This document shows positions 30,606 to 40,162 of a stretch of DNA of 63,904 nt, in pieces. Origin of the DNA: DATGLG01 sp035294245 (GTDB taxonomy: Bacteria > Pseudomonadota > Alphaproteobacteria > JACZXZ01); assembly GCA_035294245.1 (NCBI GenBank), contig DATGLG010000021.1, positions 1-63,904 of the forward strand, read 5' to 3'. How positions within the stretch are numbered: the stretch's first letter is position 1; every line of letters begins with the position of its first letter. The position numbers and the translations under genes are program-made. The notes below the pieces were generated by a model that was given only the letters and a program-made list of their open reading frames with translations, searched no databases and had not been told where the DNA came from.

Positions 30606-33600
30606 ATGCATCTCCTCGCCGCGACACCCGGCGGAATCGACGACGGCACCGAGGCCGTCGATCTCGGCCAGACGCCCGGCGAGATCGTGCTGCTCTCTCT
30701 TGCCGACAGCGAGCTCGCGGCCCTCGCCGCGGCCCATGCGCGGCTCGAGGGCGCGCGTCCCGCGCTGCGCCTCGCCAATCTCAAGCACCTCGCGCACAAC
30801 CTCTCCGTCGATCTCTATGTCGAGCGCGTGGTGCGCCGCGCGCGGCTCGTCATCCTGCGGCTCTTGGGCGGCGTCGGCTACTGGCCCTATGGCGTCGAGC
30901 GCCTCGTCGCCGTCTGCCGCGAGGAGAGCATCCCCTTGGCTCTTCTGCCCGGCGACGACCGCCCTGATCCGGAGCTTGCTAGCCTCTCAACTTTGCCGGC
31001 CGCGGCTTGCCATCGCCTGTGGCGCTATGCCGTCGAGGGCGGAGCGGAGAATGCGCGGCATCTCCTCGCCTATGCGGCAACCCTGATCGGGCGGGACGGC
31101 GATTGGCTCGAGCCGCTGCCGCTGTTGCGCGCCGGGCTCTACTGGCCGGGGCTCGAGCGTCCGAGCCTCGCGGAGCTGCGTGCGGAATGGCGCGACGGCG
31201 CCGGCGTCGCGGCCATCGTCTTCTACCGCGCCCTGGTGCAGGCGGCCGATCTCGCGCCTATCGACGCCCTCGTCACGGCGCTCGCCGCGCGCGGGCTCAA
31301 TCCGCTTCCCATCTATGTCGCGAGCCTCAAGGATCCCGTCTCGGCCGGCCTGATCGACGAGCTCTTTCGCGCAGCACCGCCCGCCGTCATCCTCAACGCC
31401 ACCGGCTTCGCCGCCGCCACTCCGGGCGGCGAGGGGGGAGAGACGCCCTTCGCCGCCGCCGATTGCCCGGTGCTGCAAGTAGTGCTCGCGGGCGGCAGCG
31501 AGACGGCGTGGCGCGCCGGCATGCGCGGTCTCTCGGCGCGCGATCTCGCGATGAACGTGGCGCTGCCCGAGATCGACGGCCGCATCCTCGCGCGCGCGAT
31601 CTCGTTCAAGAGCGAGGCGCGCTTCGACGCGGCCACCCAATGCGCCATCATCGTTCACGCCCCCGTCACCGATCGCGTCGATTTCACGGCCGATCTCGCC
31701 GCGAATTGGGCGCGGCTGCGCGCGACCTCGGCCGCTGAGCGGCGCATTGCCATCGTGCTCGCCAATTACCCCAACCGCGACGGCCGGCTCGGCAATGGCG
31801 TCGGCCTCGACACGCCCGCCGGCACCGTCAATCTGCTGCGCGCCCTGGCGGCGTCGGGCTATGGCCTCGCGGCGATTCCCGAAAGCGGCAACGCCCTCAT
31901 GGCGCAACTCACGGCGGGACCCACCAATGATCTTGCCGGGCGCGCCGCGCGCGCGGGTGGCATCCGCTACGCGCTCGCGGATTACCGCGCCTGGTTCGCA
32001 CGGCTCCCCGAATCCGTGCGGGCCGCCGTGAGTGAGCGCTGGGGTGCTCCCGAATCCGATCCCTTCGTCGAGGGCGACGCCTTCCGGCTCGGCGTGCTCG
32101 CGCTCGGCAATGCCGTGATCGGGGTGCAGCCGGCGCGCGGCTACAACATCGATCCCGTGCGCAGCTATCACGACGCCGCCCTGGTGCCGCCCCATGGCTA
32201 TCTCGCCTTCTACGCCTGGCTCCGCGAGGGCTTCGGCGCCCATGCCGTCATCCATATGGGCAAGCACGGCAATCTCGAATGGCTGCCGGGCAAGGCCCTC
32301 GCGCTGTCGCGCGACTGCTTCCCCGAGGCCGCCTTCGGCGCGCTCCCCCATCTCTATCCCTTCATCGTCAACGATCCCGGGGAGGGCAGCCAGGCCAAGC
32401 GCCGCGCCCAGGCGGTCATCGTCGATCACCTGACCCCACCCCTCACGCGCGCCGAATCCTACGGTCCCCTCGCCGAGCTGGAGCAGCTCGTGGACGAGTA
32501 TTACGAGGCGGCGGGCGTCGATCCGCGCCGGTTGCGCCTTCTCGCCGAGCGCATCCTCGAGCTCAGCCGCCGTATCGGCCTCGATCGCGATTGCGGCATC
32601 GTTGCGGTGGACGGCGAGGCGGCGGCCCTCGCTAAGCTCGACAATTATCTTTGCGAGCTCAAGGAGATGCAGATCCGCGACGGGCTGCACGTCTTCGGCC
32701 AATCGCCGCAAGGCGGCCCGCTCGCCGATCTCCTGGTGGCGCTCACCCGCCTGCCGCGCGGATCGGGTCGCGACGGGGATGCCTCGCTCCTCCGCGCGCT
32801 CGCGGCCGATCTCGGCCTCGATCGCGGCGGCTTCGATCCTCTCGATTGCGTCATGGGCGCGCCGTGGCAAGGCTCGCGCCCGGCTATCCTCGAGGCGTCC
32901 GGCGTCTGGCGCACGACGGGCGATACCGTCGAGCGGCTGGAGCGTCTGGCGCGCGACCTCGTCGCCGGCGAGTGCGACGCGGCGCTGGAATGGCAACGCA
33001 GCCGCGCCGTGCTCGACGCCATCGAGACGACGATCCGCCCCGCCGTCGCCGCGAGCGGGGCGCGCGAGATCGCCGGCGTCCTCGCCGGGCTCGACGGCCG
33101 CTTCGTGGCCCCGGGTCCTTCGGGAGCCCCGACACGCGGGCGCCTCGACGTGCTGCCGACGGGGCGCAACTTCTACTCCCTCGACAGCCGCATCGTGCCG
33201 ACGCCGGCGGCGTGGCAGCTCGGCTGGCAATCGGCCTGTCTTCTCCTCGAGCGCCACCGCCAGGAGCACGGCGCCTGGCCCAAGGCTCTCGCCCTCTCCG
33301 CCTGGGGTACGGCGAATATGCGTACCGGGGGCGACGACATCGCCCAGGCCCTGGCGCTGATGGGTGTGCGTCCCACTTGGGACGCCGCCTCGCGCCGCGT
33401 GACAGGCTTCGAGATCCTGCCGCTCGCCGTCCTCGACCGGCCGCGCGTCGATGTGACCCTGCGTGTCTCGGGCTTCTTCCGCGACGCCTTTCCGGCGCAG
33501 ATCGATCTCGTCGATTCTGCGGCGCGCGCGGTCGCGGCGCTGGACGAGCCTCCCGAGATGAACCCCCTCGCCGCGCGCGTCGCCGAGGATGCCCAGGCGC

Positions 33601-34364
33601 TCATCGCCGCGGGCGTGGATGAGGCGACCGCGCGGCGGCGCGCCGGGCATCGCGTCTTCGGATCGAAGCCCGGAGCCTATGGCGCCGGGCTTCAGGCGCT
33701 CATCGACGAGCGCTGCTGGCGGGACGAAGGGGACCTCGCGCGCGCCTATCTCGCCTGGGGCGGCTACGCCTATGGCGGCGGCAGCGAGGGCAGGCCCGAG
33801 CATCGCCTCTTCGAGCGCCGCCTCGCCAAGGTCGAGGCCGTCCTCCACAACCAGGACAATCGCGAGCACGACCTCCTCGATTCCGACGACTACTACCAGT
33901 TCGAGGGCGGGATGACGGCGGCGGTGCGCCATCTCGCCGGGCGGCAGCCGGCCGTCTATCACAACGACCATTCGCGCCCCGAGCGCCCGCGCATCCGCAG
34001 CCTGGCCGAGGAGATCGCGCGCGTGGTGCGCGCCCGCGTCGTCAATCCGAAATGGATCGCCGGCGCGATGCGCCACGGCTATAAGGGCGCGTTCGAGATG
34101 GCGGCGACGGTGGACTATCTCTTCGCCTTCGCCGCAACGACCCATGCGGTCGCCGATCACCACTTCGATGCGGTCTACGACGCCTATCTCGGCGACGCGG
34201 CGGTGTACGAATTCCTTCGCGACAACAATCCCGCCGCTGCGCGCGAGATCGCGGCGCGGCTGATCGAGGCGCAGGAGCGCGGGCTGTGGCGGCCGCGCTC
34301 CAACTCCGCCTACCCCCAGCTCGCCGCGCTCGCCGCGGCGGGCCATCCGGAGATGAGGACATGA
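30606..34364 (+). CDS. cobN: Cobaltochelatase large subunit CobN
   Basis: A 1252-residue subunit that inserts cobalt into hydrogenobyrinic acid a,c-diamide in the aerobic pathway, working with CobS and CobT. The length and motifs fit: IHMGKHGNLEWLPGKALALS, YPFIVNDPGEGSQAKRRAQAVIVDHLTPP, and near the end EHDLLDSDDYYQFEGGM. CobS and CobT are not in the window and must lie elsewhere. Its TGA overlaps the cobO start (ATGA). Confidence 0.97.
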   Translation: MHLLAATPGGIDDGTEAVDLGQTPGEIVLLSLADSELAALAAAHARLEGARPALRLANLKHLAHNLSVDLYVERVVRRARLVILRLLGGVGYWPYGVERLVAVCREESIPLALLPGDDRPDPELASLSTLPAAACHRLWRYAVEGGAENARHLLAYAATLIGRDGDWLEPLPLLRAGLYWPGLERPSLAELRAEWRDGAGVAAIVFYRALVQAADLAPIDALVTALAARGLNPLPIYVASLKDPVSAGLIDELFRAAPPAVILNATGFAAATPGGEGGETPFAAADCPVLQVVLAGGSETAWRAGMRGLSARDLAMNVALPEIDGRILARAISFKSEARFDAATQCAIIVHAPVTDRVDFTADLAANWARLRATSAAERRIAIVLANYPNRDGRLGNGVGLDTPAGTVNLLRALAASGYGLAAIPESGNALMAQLTAGPTNDLAGRAARAGGIRYALADYRAWFARLPESVRAAVSERWGAPESDPFVEGDAFRLGVLALGNAVIGVQPARGYNIDPVRSYHDAALVPPHGYLAFYAWLREGFGAHAVIHMGKHGNLEWLPGKALALSRDCFPEAAFGALPHLYPFIVNDPGEGSQAKRRAQAVIVDHLTPPLTRAESYGPLAELEQLVDEYYEAAGVDPRRLRLLAERILELSRRIGLDRDCGIVAVDGEAAALAKLDNYLCELKEMQIRDGLHVFGQSPQGGPLADLLVALTRLPRGSGRDGDASLLRALAADLGLDRGGFDPLDCVMGAPWQGSRPAILEASGVWRTTGDTVERLERLARDLVAGECDAALEWQRSRAVLDAIETTIRPAVAASGAREIAGVLAGLDGRFVAPGPSGAPTRGRLDVLPTGRNFYSLDSRIVPTPAAWQLGWQSACLLLERHRQEHGAWPKALALSAWGTANMRTGGDDIAQALALMGVRPTWDAASRRVTGFEILPLAVLDRPRVDVTLRVSGFFRDAFPAQIDLVDSAARAVAALDEPPEMNPLAARVAEDAQALIAAGVDEATARRRAGHRVFGSKPGAYGAGLQALIDERCWRDEGDLARAYLAWGGYAYGGGSEGRPEHRLFERRLAKVEAVLHNQDNREHDLLDSDDYYQFEGGMTAAVRHLAGRQPAVYHNDHSRPERPRIRSLAEEIARVVRARVVNPKWIAGAMRHGYKGAFEMAATVDYLFAFAATTHAVADHHFDAVYDAYLGDAAVYEFLRDNNPAAAREIAARLIEAQERGLWRPRSNSAYPQLAALAAAGHPEMRT

Positions 34365-35008
34365 GCGAGCCGGCAAGCGAGAGCCTGAGCGAGGACGAGA
34401 TCAACGCGCGCGCCAACGAGAAGGCGCGAAAGCGCAAGGCGGCGCGCGACCGCATGCTTGCGACCAAGACGCGGGAGAAGGGGCTCCTCATCGTCCACAC
34501 GGGCAAAGGCAAGGGCAAGTCGACGGCGGCCTTCGGCCTCGTGCTGCGCGCCCTCGGCCACGGCATGCGCATCGGCATCGTGCAATTCGTCAAGGGCAAA
34601 TGGGCGACGGGCGAGCGCAGCGTGCTCGAGCGCTTTCCCGACCTCGTCGAGATCCGCGCCATGGGCGAAGGCTTCAGCTGGGACACCCAGGACCGCGCCC
34701 GCGACATCCGCGCCGCGCGTGCGGCGTGGGAGGCATCCAAGGCGATGATCGAGGCTTGTCGCGGCCCGGCCCCGCGCTACGACCTGATCGTCCTCGATGA
34801 GCTCAACATCCCGCTGCGCTATGAGCATCTGCCGCTCGACGAGGTGGTGCCGGTCCTCGCCGCCAAGCCGGAGAAGCTGCATCTCGTGGTGACCGGGCGC
34901 AACGCCAAGCCCGAGCTTATCGAGATCGCCGATCTCGTGACCGAGATGACCCTGGTGAAGCATCCCTTCCAGGCGGGTGTGAAGGCGCAGAAGGGGATCG
35001 AGTTCTGA
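34361..35008 (+). CDS. cobO: Cob(I)alamin adenosyltransferase (corrinoid adenosyltransferase)
   Basis: A 215-residue CobO/BtuR-type enzyme that puts the 5'-deoxyadenosyl group on the corrin cobalt. The P-loop-like HTGKGKGKST is at 46-55. GMRIGIVQFVKGKW, the YDLIVLDELN motif, and the C-terminal KHPFQAGVKAQKGIEF end are all family hallmarks. Coupled to cobN upstream and to cobQ downstream by overlapping stop/start codons. Confidence 0.97.
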   Translation: MSEPASESLSEDEINARANEKARKRKAARDRMLATKTREKGLLIVHTGKGKGKSTAAFGLVLRALGHGMRIGIVQFVKGKWATGERSVLERFPDLVEIRAMGEGFSWDTQDRARDIRAARAAWEASKAMIEACRGPAPRYDLIVLDELNIPLRYEHLPLDEVVPVLAAKPEKLHLVVTGRNAKPELIEIADLVTEMTLVKHPFQAGVKAQKGIEF

Positions 35009-36510
35009 TGGCGGCTGCAGCGCTCATGCTCCAGGGGACGGCCTCGGATGTGGGCAAGTCGCTGCTCACGGCGGGGCTCTGCCGCGCCTTCACGCGGCGC
35101 GGCCTCGTGGTGCGCCCCTTCAAGCCCCAGAACATGTCGAACAACGCCGCGGTCACGGCCGACGGCGGCGAGATCGGCCGCGCCCAGGCCCTCCAGGCGC
35201 GCGCCTGCGGCACCGCTCCCATCACCGACATGAACCCGGTGCTGCTCAAGCCCCAGGGCGAGGCGGGGGCGCAGATCGTCGTGCAGGGCAGGATGATGGG
35301 AAGCGCGAGCGCGCGCGACTATCAGCGCCTGCGGCCGAGCTTGCTGCCGCGCGTGCTCGAGAGCTATCGCCGCCTCGCGGATGAAGCCGATCTCGTCCTC
35401 GTTGAGGGCGCGGGCAGCGCTGCCGAGGTCAATCTGCGCGAGGGCGACATCGCCAATATGGGCTTCGCTCTCGCCGCCGGGCTTCCCGTCGTTCTCGTCG
35501 GCGACATCGAGCGCGGCGGCGTCATTGCCCAGCTCGTCGGCACCCATCTTCTGCTGAGCGAGGCCGAGCGGGCATCGCTCGGCGGCTACATCGTCAACAA
35601 GTTCCGCGGCGATGCGCGCCTCTTCGACGGCGGCCTCGCCGAGATCACGCGCCGCACCGGGCTCGCGAGCCTCGGCGTCGTGCCCTGGTTTGCGGAGGCC
35701 GTGCGGCTCCCCGCCGAGGATTCGCTCGCGCTCGCGCGCGTGGAGGAGAGCGAAGCGCGGCCGCTCCGCATCGGCGTGCTGTGCTATCCGCGCATCGCCA
35801 ATTTCGACGATCTCGACCCCCTCCGCGCCGAGCCCGACGTGCAGCTCATCTTCCTGCGCGGCGGCGAGGCGCTGCCCGGCGATCTCGATCTCGTCATCCT
35901 CCCGGGCTCGAAGGCGACGCTCGCCGACCTCGCCTTCTTGCGCGCCCAGGGCTGGGACATCGATCTTTGCGCCCATCATCGCCGCGGCGGCGCCGTCCTC
36001 GGCATCTGCGGCGGCTATCAGATGCTCGGCGCGCGCGTTGCCGATCCGGACGGCATCGAGGGCCCGCCGGCGCAGGCGCCGGGGCTCGGGCTCCTCGCAA
36101 TCGAGACGGTGCTCGCGGGTGACAAACGCCTCGTCGAGGTCGAGGGCCGGGAGGTCGCGAGCGGGGCGGCCTTGCGCGGCTACGAGATGCATGTCGGCCG
36201 CACCGTGGGCGCAGACACGGCGAGACCCATGCTGCGGCTGGCCGGCAAGCCCGATGGCGCCGTCTCGCGGGACGGCCGCGTGATGGGCTGCTATCTTCAC
36301 GGCCTCTTCGCCGCCGACGGCTTCCGTCACGCCTTCCTCGACCGCCTCAAGCCGCGCGCAAGGAGCGGGCTCGCCTTCGAGGCCGGCATCGAGGCGGTGC
36401 TCGACCGGCTGGCCGATCACCTCGCGGCGCATCTCGACATCGATGAACTGTTCAATTTGGCGCGGGGCCGCATGGCCGCCACAGCGCCACGGCAGCGGAG
36501 GAGCGGATGA
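35008..36510 (+). CDS. cobQ: Cobyric acid synthase
   Basis: A 500-residue glutamine-dependent amidotransferase amidating four side chains of the corrin ring. The N-terminal synthetase domain starts LMLQGTASDVGKS and contains FKPQNMSNNAAVT. The C-terminal class I-like glutaminase has GGYQMLG, with the nucleophile cysteine in ILGICGGYQM, and HGLFAADGFRHAFL. Overlaps the next gene by four bases. Confidence 0.97.
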   Translation: MAAAALMLQGTASDVGKSLLTAGLCRAFTRRGLVVRPFKPQNMSNNAAVTADGGEIGRAQALQARACGTAPITDMNPVLLKPQGEAGAQIVVQGRMMGSASARDYQRLRPSLLPRVLESYRRLADEADLVLVEGAGSAAEVNLREGDIANMGFALAAGLPVVLVGDIERGGVIAQLVGTHLLLSEAERASLGGYIVNKFRGDARLFDGGLAEITRRTGLASLGVVPWFAEAVRLPAEDSLALARVEESEARPLRIGVLCYPRIANFDDLDPLRAEPDVQLIFLRGGEALPGDLDLVILPGSKATLADLAFLRAQGWDIDLCAHHRRGGAVLGICGGYQMLGARVADPDGIEGPPAQAPGLGLLAIETVLAGDKRLVEVEGREVASGAALRGYEMHVGRTVGADTARPMLRLAGKPDGAVSRDGRVMGCYLHGLFAADGFRHAFLDRLKPRARSGLAFEAGIEAVLDRLADHLAAHLDIDELFNLARGRMAATAPRQRRSG

Positions 36511-37589
36511 GCGGGAAGACCGGCGTGATGTTGTGCGGCCATGGCAGCCGCGATCCCTCCGCCATCGAGGAGTTCGGCGCCGTCGCGCGCAAGCTGCGCG
36601 CGCGGCTCACCCAATACGATCTCGAATGGGGCTTCCTCGAATTCGCGCGGCCGATCATCCGCGAGGGGCTCGACAAGCTGCGCGCGCGCGGCTGCCGCGA
36701 GATCCTCGCGGTACCCGGGATGCTCTTCGCTGCCGGGCATGTGAAGAACGACGTGCCCTCGGTGCTCAATCGCTACCAGGCGGAGCATCCGGAGGTGGCA
36801 ATCCGCCTCGGTCGCGATCTCGGCATCGATCCGCGCATGATCGAGGCGGCGGGCGCCTCGATCGCCGCCGCGCTGGCGCAGGCGGGCGATCGCATCGCGC
36901 GGCACGACACGATGCTGATGGTGGTCGGGCGCGGCACCTCCGATCCCGACGCCAATTCCAACATCGCCAAGGTGATGCGTCTCCTCTGGGAGGGCTTCGG
37001 CTTCGGCTGGGGCGAGACGGCCTATTCCGGCGTCACCTTCCCGCTGGTGGCCCCGGCCCTCGAGCACGCGGCGCGCCTCGGCTATCGGCGCATCGTCGTC
37101 TTCCCCTATTTCCTCTTCTCGGGGATTCTCGTGAGCCGCATCTATGAGCACACGGACCTCGTCGCCGCGCGCCATCCCGGGATCGAGTTCGTCAAGGCGG
37201 CCTATCTCAACGACAATCCCCTGGTGCTCGACACCTTCGCCGCGCGCATCGAGGAAATCCTCGCCGGCACCGGCAACATGAACTGCCAGATGTGCAAGTA
37301 CCGCGTGCAGCTCCTCGGCTTCGAGGACGAGGTGGCGCTGCCCCAGGAGAGCCACCATCATCACGTCGAAGGCATCGGCACCGCCGCGGACCATCATCAC
37401 ACGCATCATCACGATCATGGGCACGGTGACGAGCACCATCATCATCACGGCCACGGTCACGATCACGGGCATTCTCACGCGCACGACCCCGGTCATCATC
37501 ATCCCTATCCCCATGCCGATCACCCTCTCGGACCGACGACCTTGAAGGCGCTGGACGCCGCGCGGCAGCGCGGCGGCGGCGATGATTGA
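36507..37589 (+). CDS. cbiX: CbiX-type sirohydrochlorin cobaltochelatase with His-rich tail
   Basis: A 360-residue protein with two CbiX/CbiK-like halves: VMLCGHGSRDPSAIEEF, with the catalytic His, and LMVVGRGTSDPDANSN. After these comes NMNCQMCKYR (C260, C263), recalling the Fe-S or metal site of long CbiX proteins. A tail at about 280-345 is extremely rich in histidine (close to 30), probably storing or delivering cobalt or nickel. CbiX inserts cobalt early, the anaerobic-type route, yet the operon also has the late-acting CobN. It overlaps cobH by eight bases. Confidence 0.88.
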   Translation: MSGKTGVMLCGHGSRDPSAIEEFGAVARKLRARLTQYDLEWGFLEFARPIIREGLDKLRARGCREILAVPGMLFAAGHVKNDVPSVLNRYQAEHPEVAIRLGRDLGIDPRMIEAAGASIAAALAQAGDRIARHDTMLMVVGRGTSDPDANSNIAKVMRLLWEGFGFGWGETAYSGVTFPLVAPALEHAARLGYRRIVVFPYFLFSGILVSRIYEHTDLVAARHPGIEFVKAAYLNDNPLVLDTFAARIEEILAGTGNMNCQMCKYRVQLLGFEDEVALPQESHHHHVEGIGTAADHHHTHHHDHGHGDEHHHHHGHGHDHGHSHAHDPGHHHPYPHADHPLGPTTLKALDAARQRGGGDD

Positions 37590-38223
37590 GGCGATGATCG
37601 ACTATCTGCGCGATCCGGCGGAAATCTATCGGCGCTCCTTCGCGGCGATCCGCGCCGAGGCCGATCTCGCGGGCCTGCCCGCGGCACTCGAGCCCTTGGC
37701 GGTGCGCCTCATCCATGCCTGCGGCATGACCGACATCGCCGCCGATCTCGCCTATTCGCCCGATATCGTGACGGCGGCGCGGGCGGCGCTCGCGGGCGGT
37801 GCGCCGATCCTCTGCGACAGCCGCATGGTCATGGACGGCATCATCCGCCGCGGCCTGGCGGCGCAGGCGGAAATCCTCTGCCTGCTCGACGCCCCCGGCC
37901 TTCGCGCCCGCGCGGCGGCGGCCGGAACCACCCGCCTCGCCGCGGCAATCGAGCTGTGGCGGCCGCGCCTCGCCGGCGCCGTCGTCGTCATCGGCAATGC
38001 GCCCACGGCGCTCTTCCGCCTCCTCGAGCTCCTCGACGAAGGGGCGGCGCCCCCGGCAGCGATCCTCGCCTTCCCCGTGGGCTTCGTGGGTGCCGCGGAA
38101 TCCAAGGCGGCCCTCGCCGCCGACAGCCGCGGCGTGCCCTTCGTCACCCTGCATGGACGGCGCGGCGGCAGCGCTCTTGCCGCCGCCGCCGTCAATGCCA
38201 TCGCCGCCGCGGAGGAGGCATGA
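37582..38223 (+). CDS. cobH: Precorrin-8X methylmutase
   Basis: A 213-residue enzyme that moves the C-11 methyl group to C-12, giving hydrogenobyrinic acid. It starts YLRDPAEIYRRSFAAIRAE and has RLIHACGMTDIAADL, with the catalytic His, ILCDSRMVMDGI, and GNAPTALFRLLELL, all conserved. The start overlaps the CbiX frame, and the stop overlaps cobL by ATGA. Confidence 0.96.
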   Translation: MIEAMIDYLRDPAEIYRRSFAAIRAEADLAGLPAALEPLAVRLIHACGMTDIAADLAYSPDIVTAARAALAGGAPILCDSRMVMDGIIRRGLAAQAEILCLLDAPGLRARAAAAGTTRLAAAIELWRPRLAGAVVVIGNAPTALFRLLELLDEGAAPPAAILAFPVGFVGAAESKAALAADSRGVPFVTLHGRRGGSALAAAAVNAIAAAEEA

Positions 38224-39449
38224 GCACAAGCGCAAGCGAGCAAGCGTGCCGCTGGCTCTCCATCGTCGGCATCGGCGAGGACGGGCTTGCCGGGCTCAGC
38301 GCCTCGGCGCGCGCTTTCGTCGCCGATGCGAAGATCCTCGTCGGCGGCGCGCGCCATCTCGCCATGTTGCCCGATGACGGCCGCGAACGGCTGACCTGGA
38401 CGACGCCCTTGAGCCGCCTCGTCGACGACATCCTGCGCCGCCGCCCGGCGCCCGTCTGCGTGCTGGCGACGGGCGATCCCATGCATTTCGGCATCGGCGT
38501 CACCTTGGCGAAGCGCGTTCCCGTCGCGGAGATGGCAATCGTGCCGAGCGTCTCCGCCTTCAGCCTCGCCTGCGCGCGTCTGGGCTGGCCCCTCGCCGAG
38601 GTCGAGGCGCTCACGCTGCATGGCCGGCCGCTCGCGCTCCTCAACGGCTTTCTCGCCCCCGGCGCCCGGCTCCTTGCGCTGAGCCAGAACTGCGCGACCC
38701 CCGCCGCCGTCGCGGCGCATCTTTGCGCGCGCGGCTATGGCCGCAGCCACCTCACCGTGCTCGAGCATATGGGCGGGCCGCGCGAGCGGATCACGGCAGG
38801 GACGGCAAAGGATTGGCGTGTCGACGGCATCGCCGATCTCAACACCGTCGCCATCGCCTGCGTCGCTGATGAGGACGCGCCGCTCCTGCCGCGCATCCCC
38901 GGCCTCCCCGACGAGGCCTTCCGCCATGACGGCCAGCTCACCAAGCGCGAGCTGCGCGCGATGACCCTTGCGGCGCTGGCGCCGGTGCCCGGGCAGCTTC
39001 TGTGGGACGTGGGCGCCGGCTGCGGCTCGGTCGCGATCGAATGGCTGCGCTGCCATCCGACCTGCCGCGCCGCCGCCGTCGAGCGGGACGCCGCAAGGCG
39101 GGCGCTGATCGCCGACAACGCCGCGGCGCTCGGCGTGCCCCGGCTCGAGATCGTCGCCGGCAGTGCCCCCGAGGCGCTCGCGAGCCTCCCGCCTCCCGAC
39201 GCCGTCTTCATCGGCGGCGGGGCCACGACGCCGGACCTTTTCGAGACCTGCTGGACGGCGCTGCGGCCGGGCGGACGCCTCGTCGCCAATGTCGTCACCG
39301 TCGAGGGCGAGCAGCGCCTCGCGGCCTGGCGCACGGCGGTGGGCGGCGCGCTCACGCGCATCGCGATTGCGCGCGCCGAGCCCCTCGGCCCGCTGAGCGG
39401 CTGGCGGCCGCTCCTGCCCGTCACCCAATTCGCCGCGGTGAAGCGATGA
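38220..39449 (+). CDS. cobL: Precorrin-6Y C5,15-methyltransferase (decarboxylating)
   Basis: A 409-residue bifunctional methyltransferase. The N-terminal CbiE-like half (1-about 215) has LSIVGIGEDGLAGL and VLATGDPMHFGIG. The C-terminal CbiT-like half (about 230-409) has LLWDVGAGCGSVAIEWLR and FIGGGATTPDLFE. Both methylations and a decarboxylation occur on this chain. Its start overlaps the cobH stop and its stop overlaps cobI. Confidence 0.96.
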   Translation: MSTSASEQACRWLSIVGIGEDGLAGLSASARAFVADAKILVGGARHLAMLPDDGRERLTWTTPLSRLVDDILRRRPAPVCVLATGDPMHFGIGVTLAKRVPVAEMAIVPSVSAFSLACARLGWPLAEVEALTLHGRPLALLNGFLAPGARLLALSQNCATPAAVAAHLCARGYGRSHLTVLEHMGGPRERITAGTAKDWRVDGIADLNTVAIACVADEDAPLLPRIPGLPDEAFRHDGQLTKRELRAMTLAALAPVPGQLLWDVGAGCGSVAIEWLRCHPTCRAAAVERDAARRALIADNAAALGVPRLEIVAGSAPEALASLPPPDAVFIGGGATTPDLFETCWTALRPGGRLVANVVTVEGEQRLAAWRTAVGGALTRIAIARAEPLGPLSGWRPLLPVTQFAAVKR

Positions 39450-40162
39450 GCGCCGCCGGCATCGGCACCCTCTACGGCCTCGGCGTCGGCCCCGGCGATC
39501 CCGAGCTCATTACCGTGAAGGCGCTGCGCCTTCTGCGCACGGCGCCGGTGATCGCCTATCCCGCGCCCGAGGAGGGCGCCAGCTTCGCGCGCGCCATCGT
39601 CGCGCGCCACCTCTCGCCGATAAAGCGGGAGATCGTCATTCGCGTGCCCATGCGCGTCGAGCGCGCGCCGGCGCAGGCGGTCTATGACGAGGCCGCCGCG
39701 GCGATCGGCGCCGCGCTTGCGCGCGGCGACGACGTGGCGGCCTTGTGCGAGGGCGATCCCTTCTTCTACGGCTCGTTCCTCTATCTTTTCGCCCGCCTCG
39801 CCGCGCGCTATCCCGTCGTGGTGGTGCCGGGCGTCTCCTCGCTGATGGCCTGCGCGGGCGCCCTCGGCGCGCCGCTCGCCGCGCGCGACGACGTGCTGAC
39901 GGTGATCCCCGCACCCCTCGACGAGGGCGTGCTGGCGACGCGTCTCGCGGCGATCGATGCCGCGGCGATCATCAAGCTCGGCCGCCATTTCGCCAAGGTG
40001 CGCGGCGTGATCGCGCGATTGGGGCTTGCGGACCGCGCCCGCTATATCGAGCATGCCAGCCTCGCGAGCCAGCGCATCCTGCCCCTCGACGCCGTCGATC
40101 CCGCCTCGGTGCCCTATTTCTCGATGATCCTCGTGCATAAGCGCGGCGAGGCCTGGCGATGA
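39446..40162 (+). CDS. cobI: Precorrin-2 C20-methyltransferase
   Basis: A 238-residue SAM-dependent methyltransferase that commits precorrin-2 to cobalamin. Motifs are LYGLGVGPGDPELITVKALRL, LCEGDPFFYGSFLYLF, and VPGVSSLMACAGALG. ATGA overlaps link it to cobL and to the following fusion gene. Confidence 0.96.
   Translation: MSAAGIGTLYGLGVGPGDPELITVKALRLLRTAPVIAYPAPEEGASFARAIVARHLSPIKREIVIRVPMRVERAPAQAVYDEAAAAIGAALARGDDVAALCEGDPFFYGSFLYLFARLAARYPVVVVPGVSSLMACAGALGAPLAARDDVLTVIPAPLDEGVLATRLAAIDAAAIIKLGRHFAKVRGVIARLGLADRARYIEHASLASQRILPLDAVDPASVPYFSMILVHKRGEAWR

Noticed and set aside
30987..34376. A long minus-strand frame opposite cobN
   Set aside because: Typical high-GC shadow: biased to E, R, G, A and D, and fully covered by a certain gene on the plus strand.
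37378..37515. Short tandem CAT/CAC runs considered as a DNA repeat or CRISPR-like array
   Set aside because: They are codons of a histidine-rich protein tail with no spacer structure.
36417..37523. Minus-strand frame rich in Met and Val opposite the His-rich tail
   Set aside because: The Met/Val composition is the antisense reading of CAT/CAC histidine codons.
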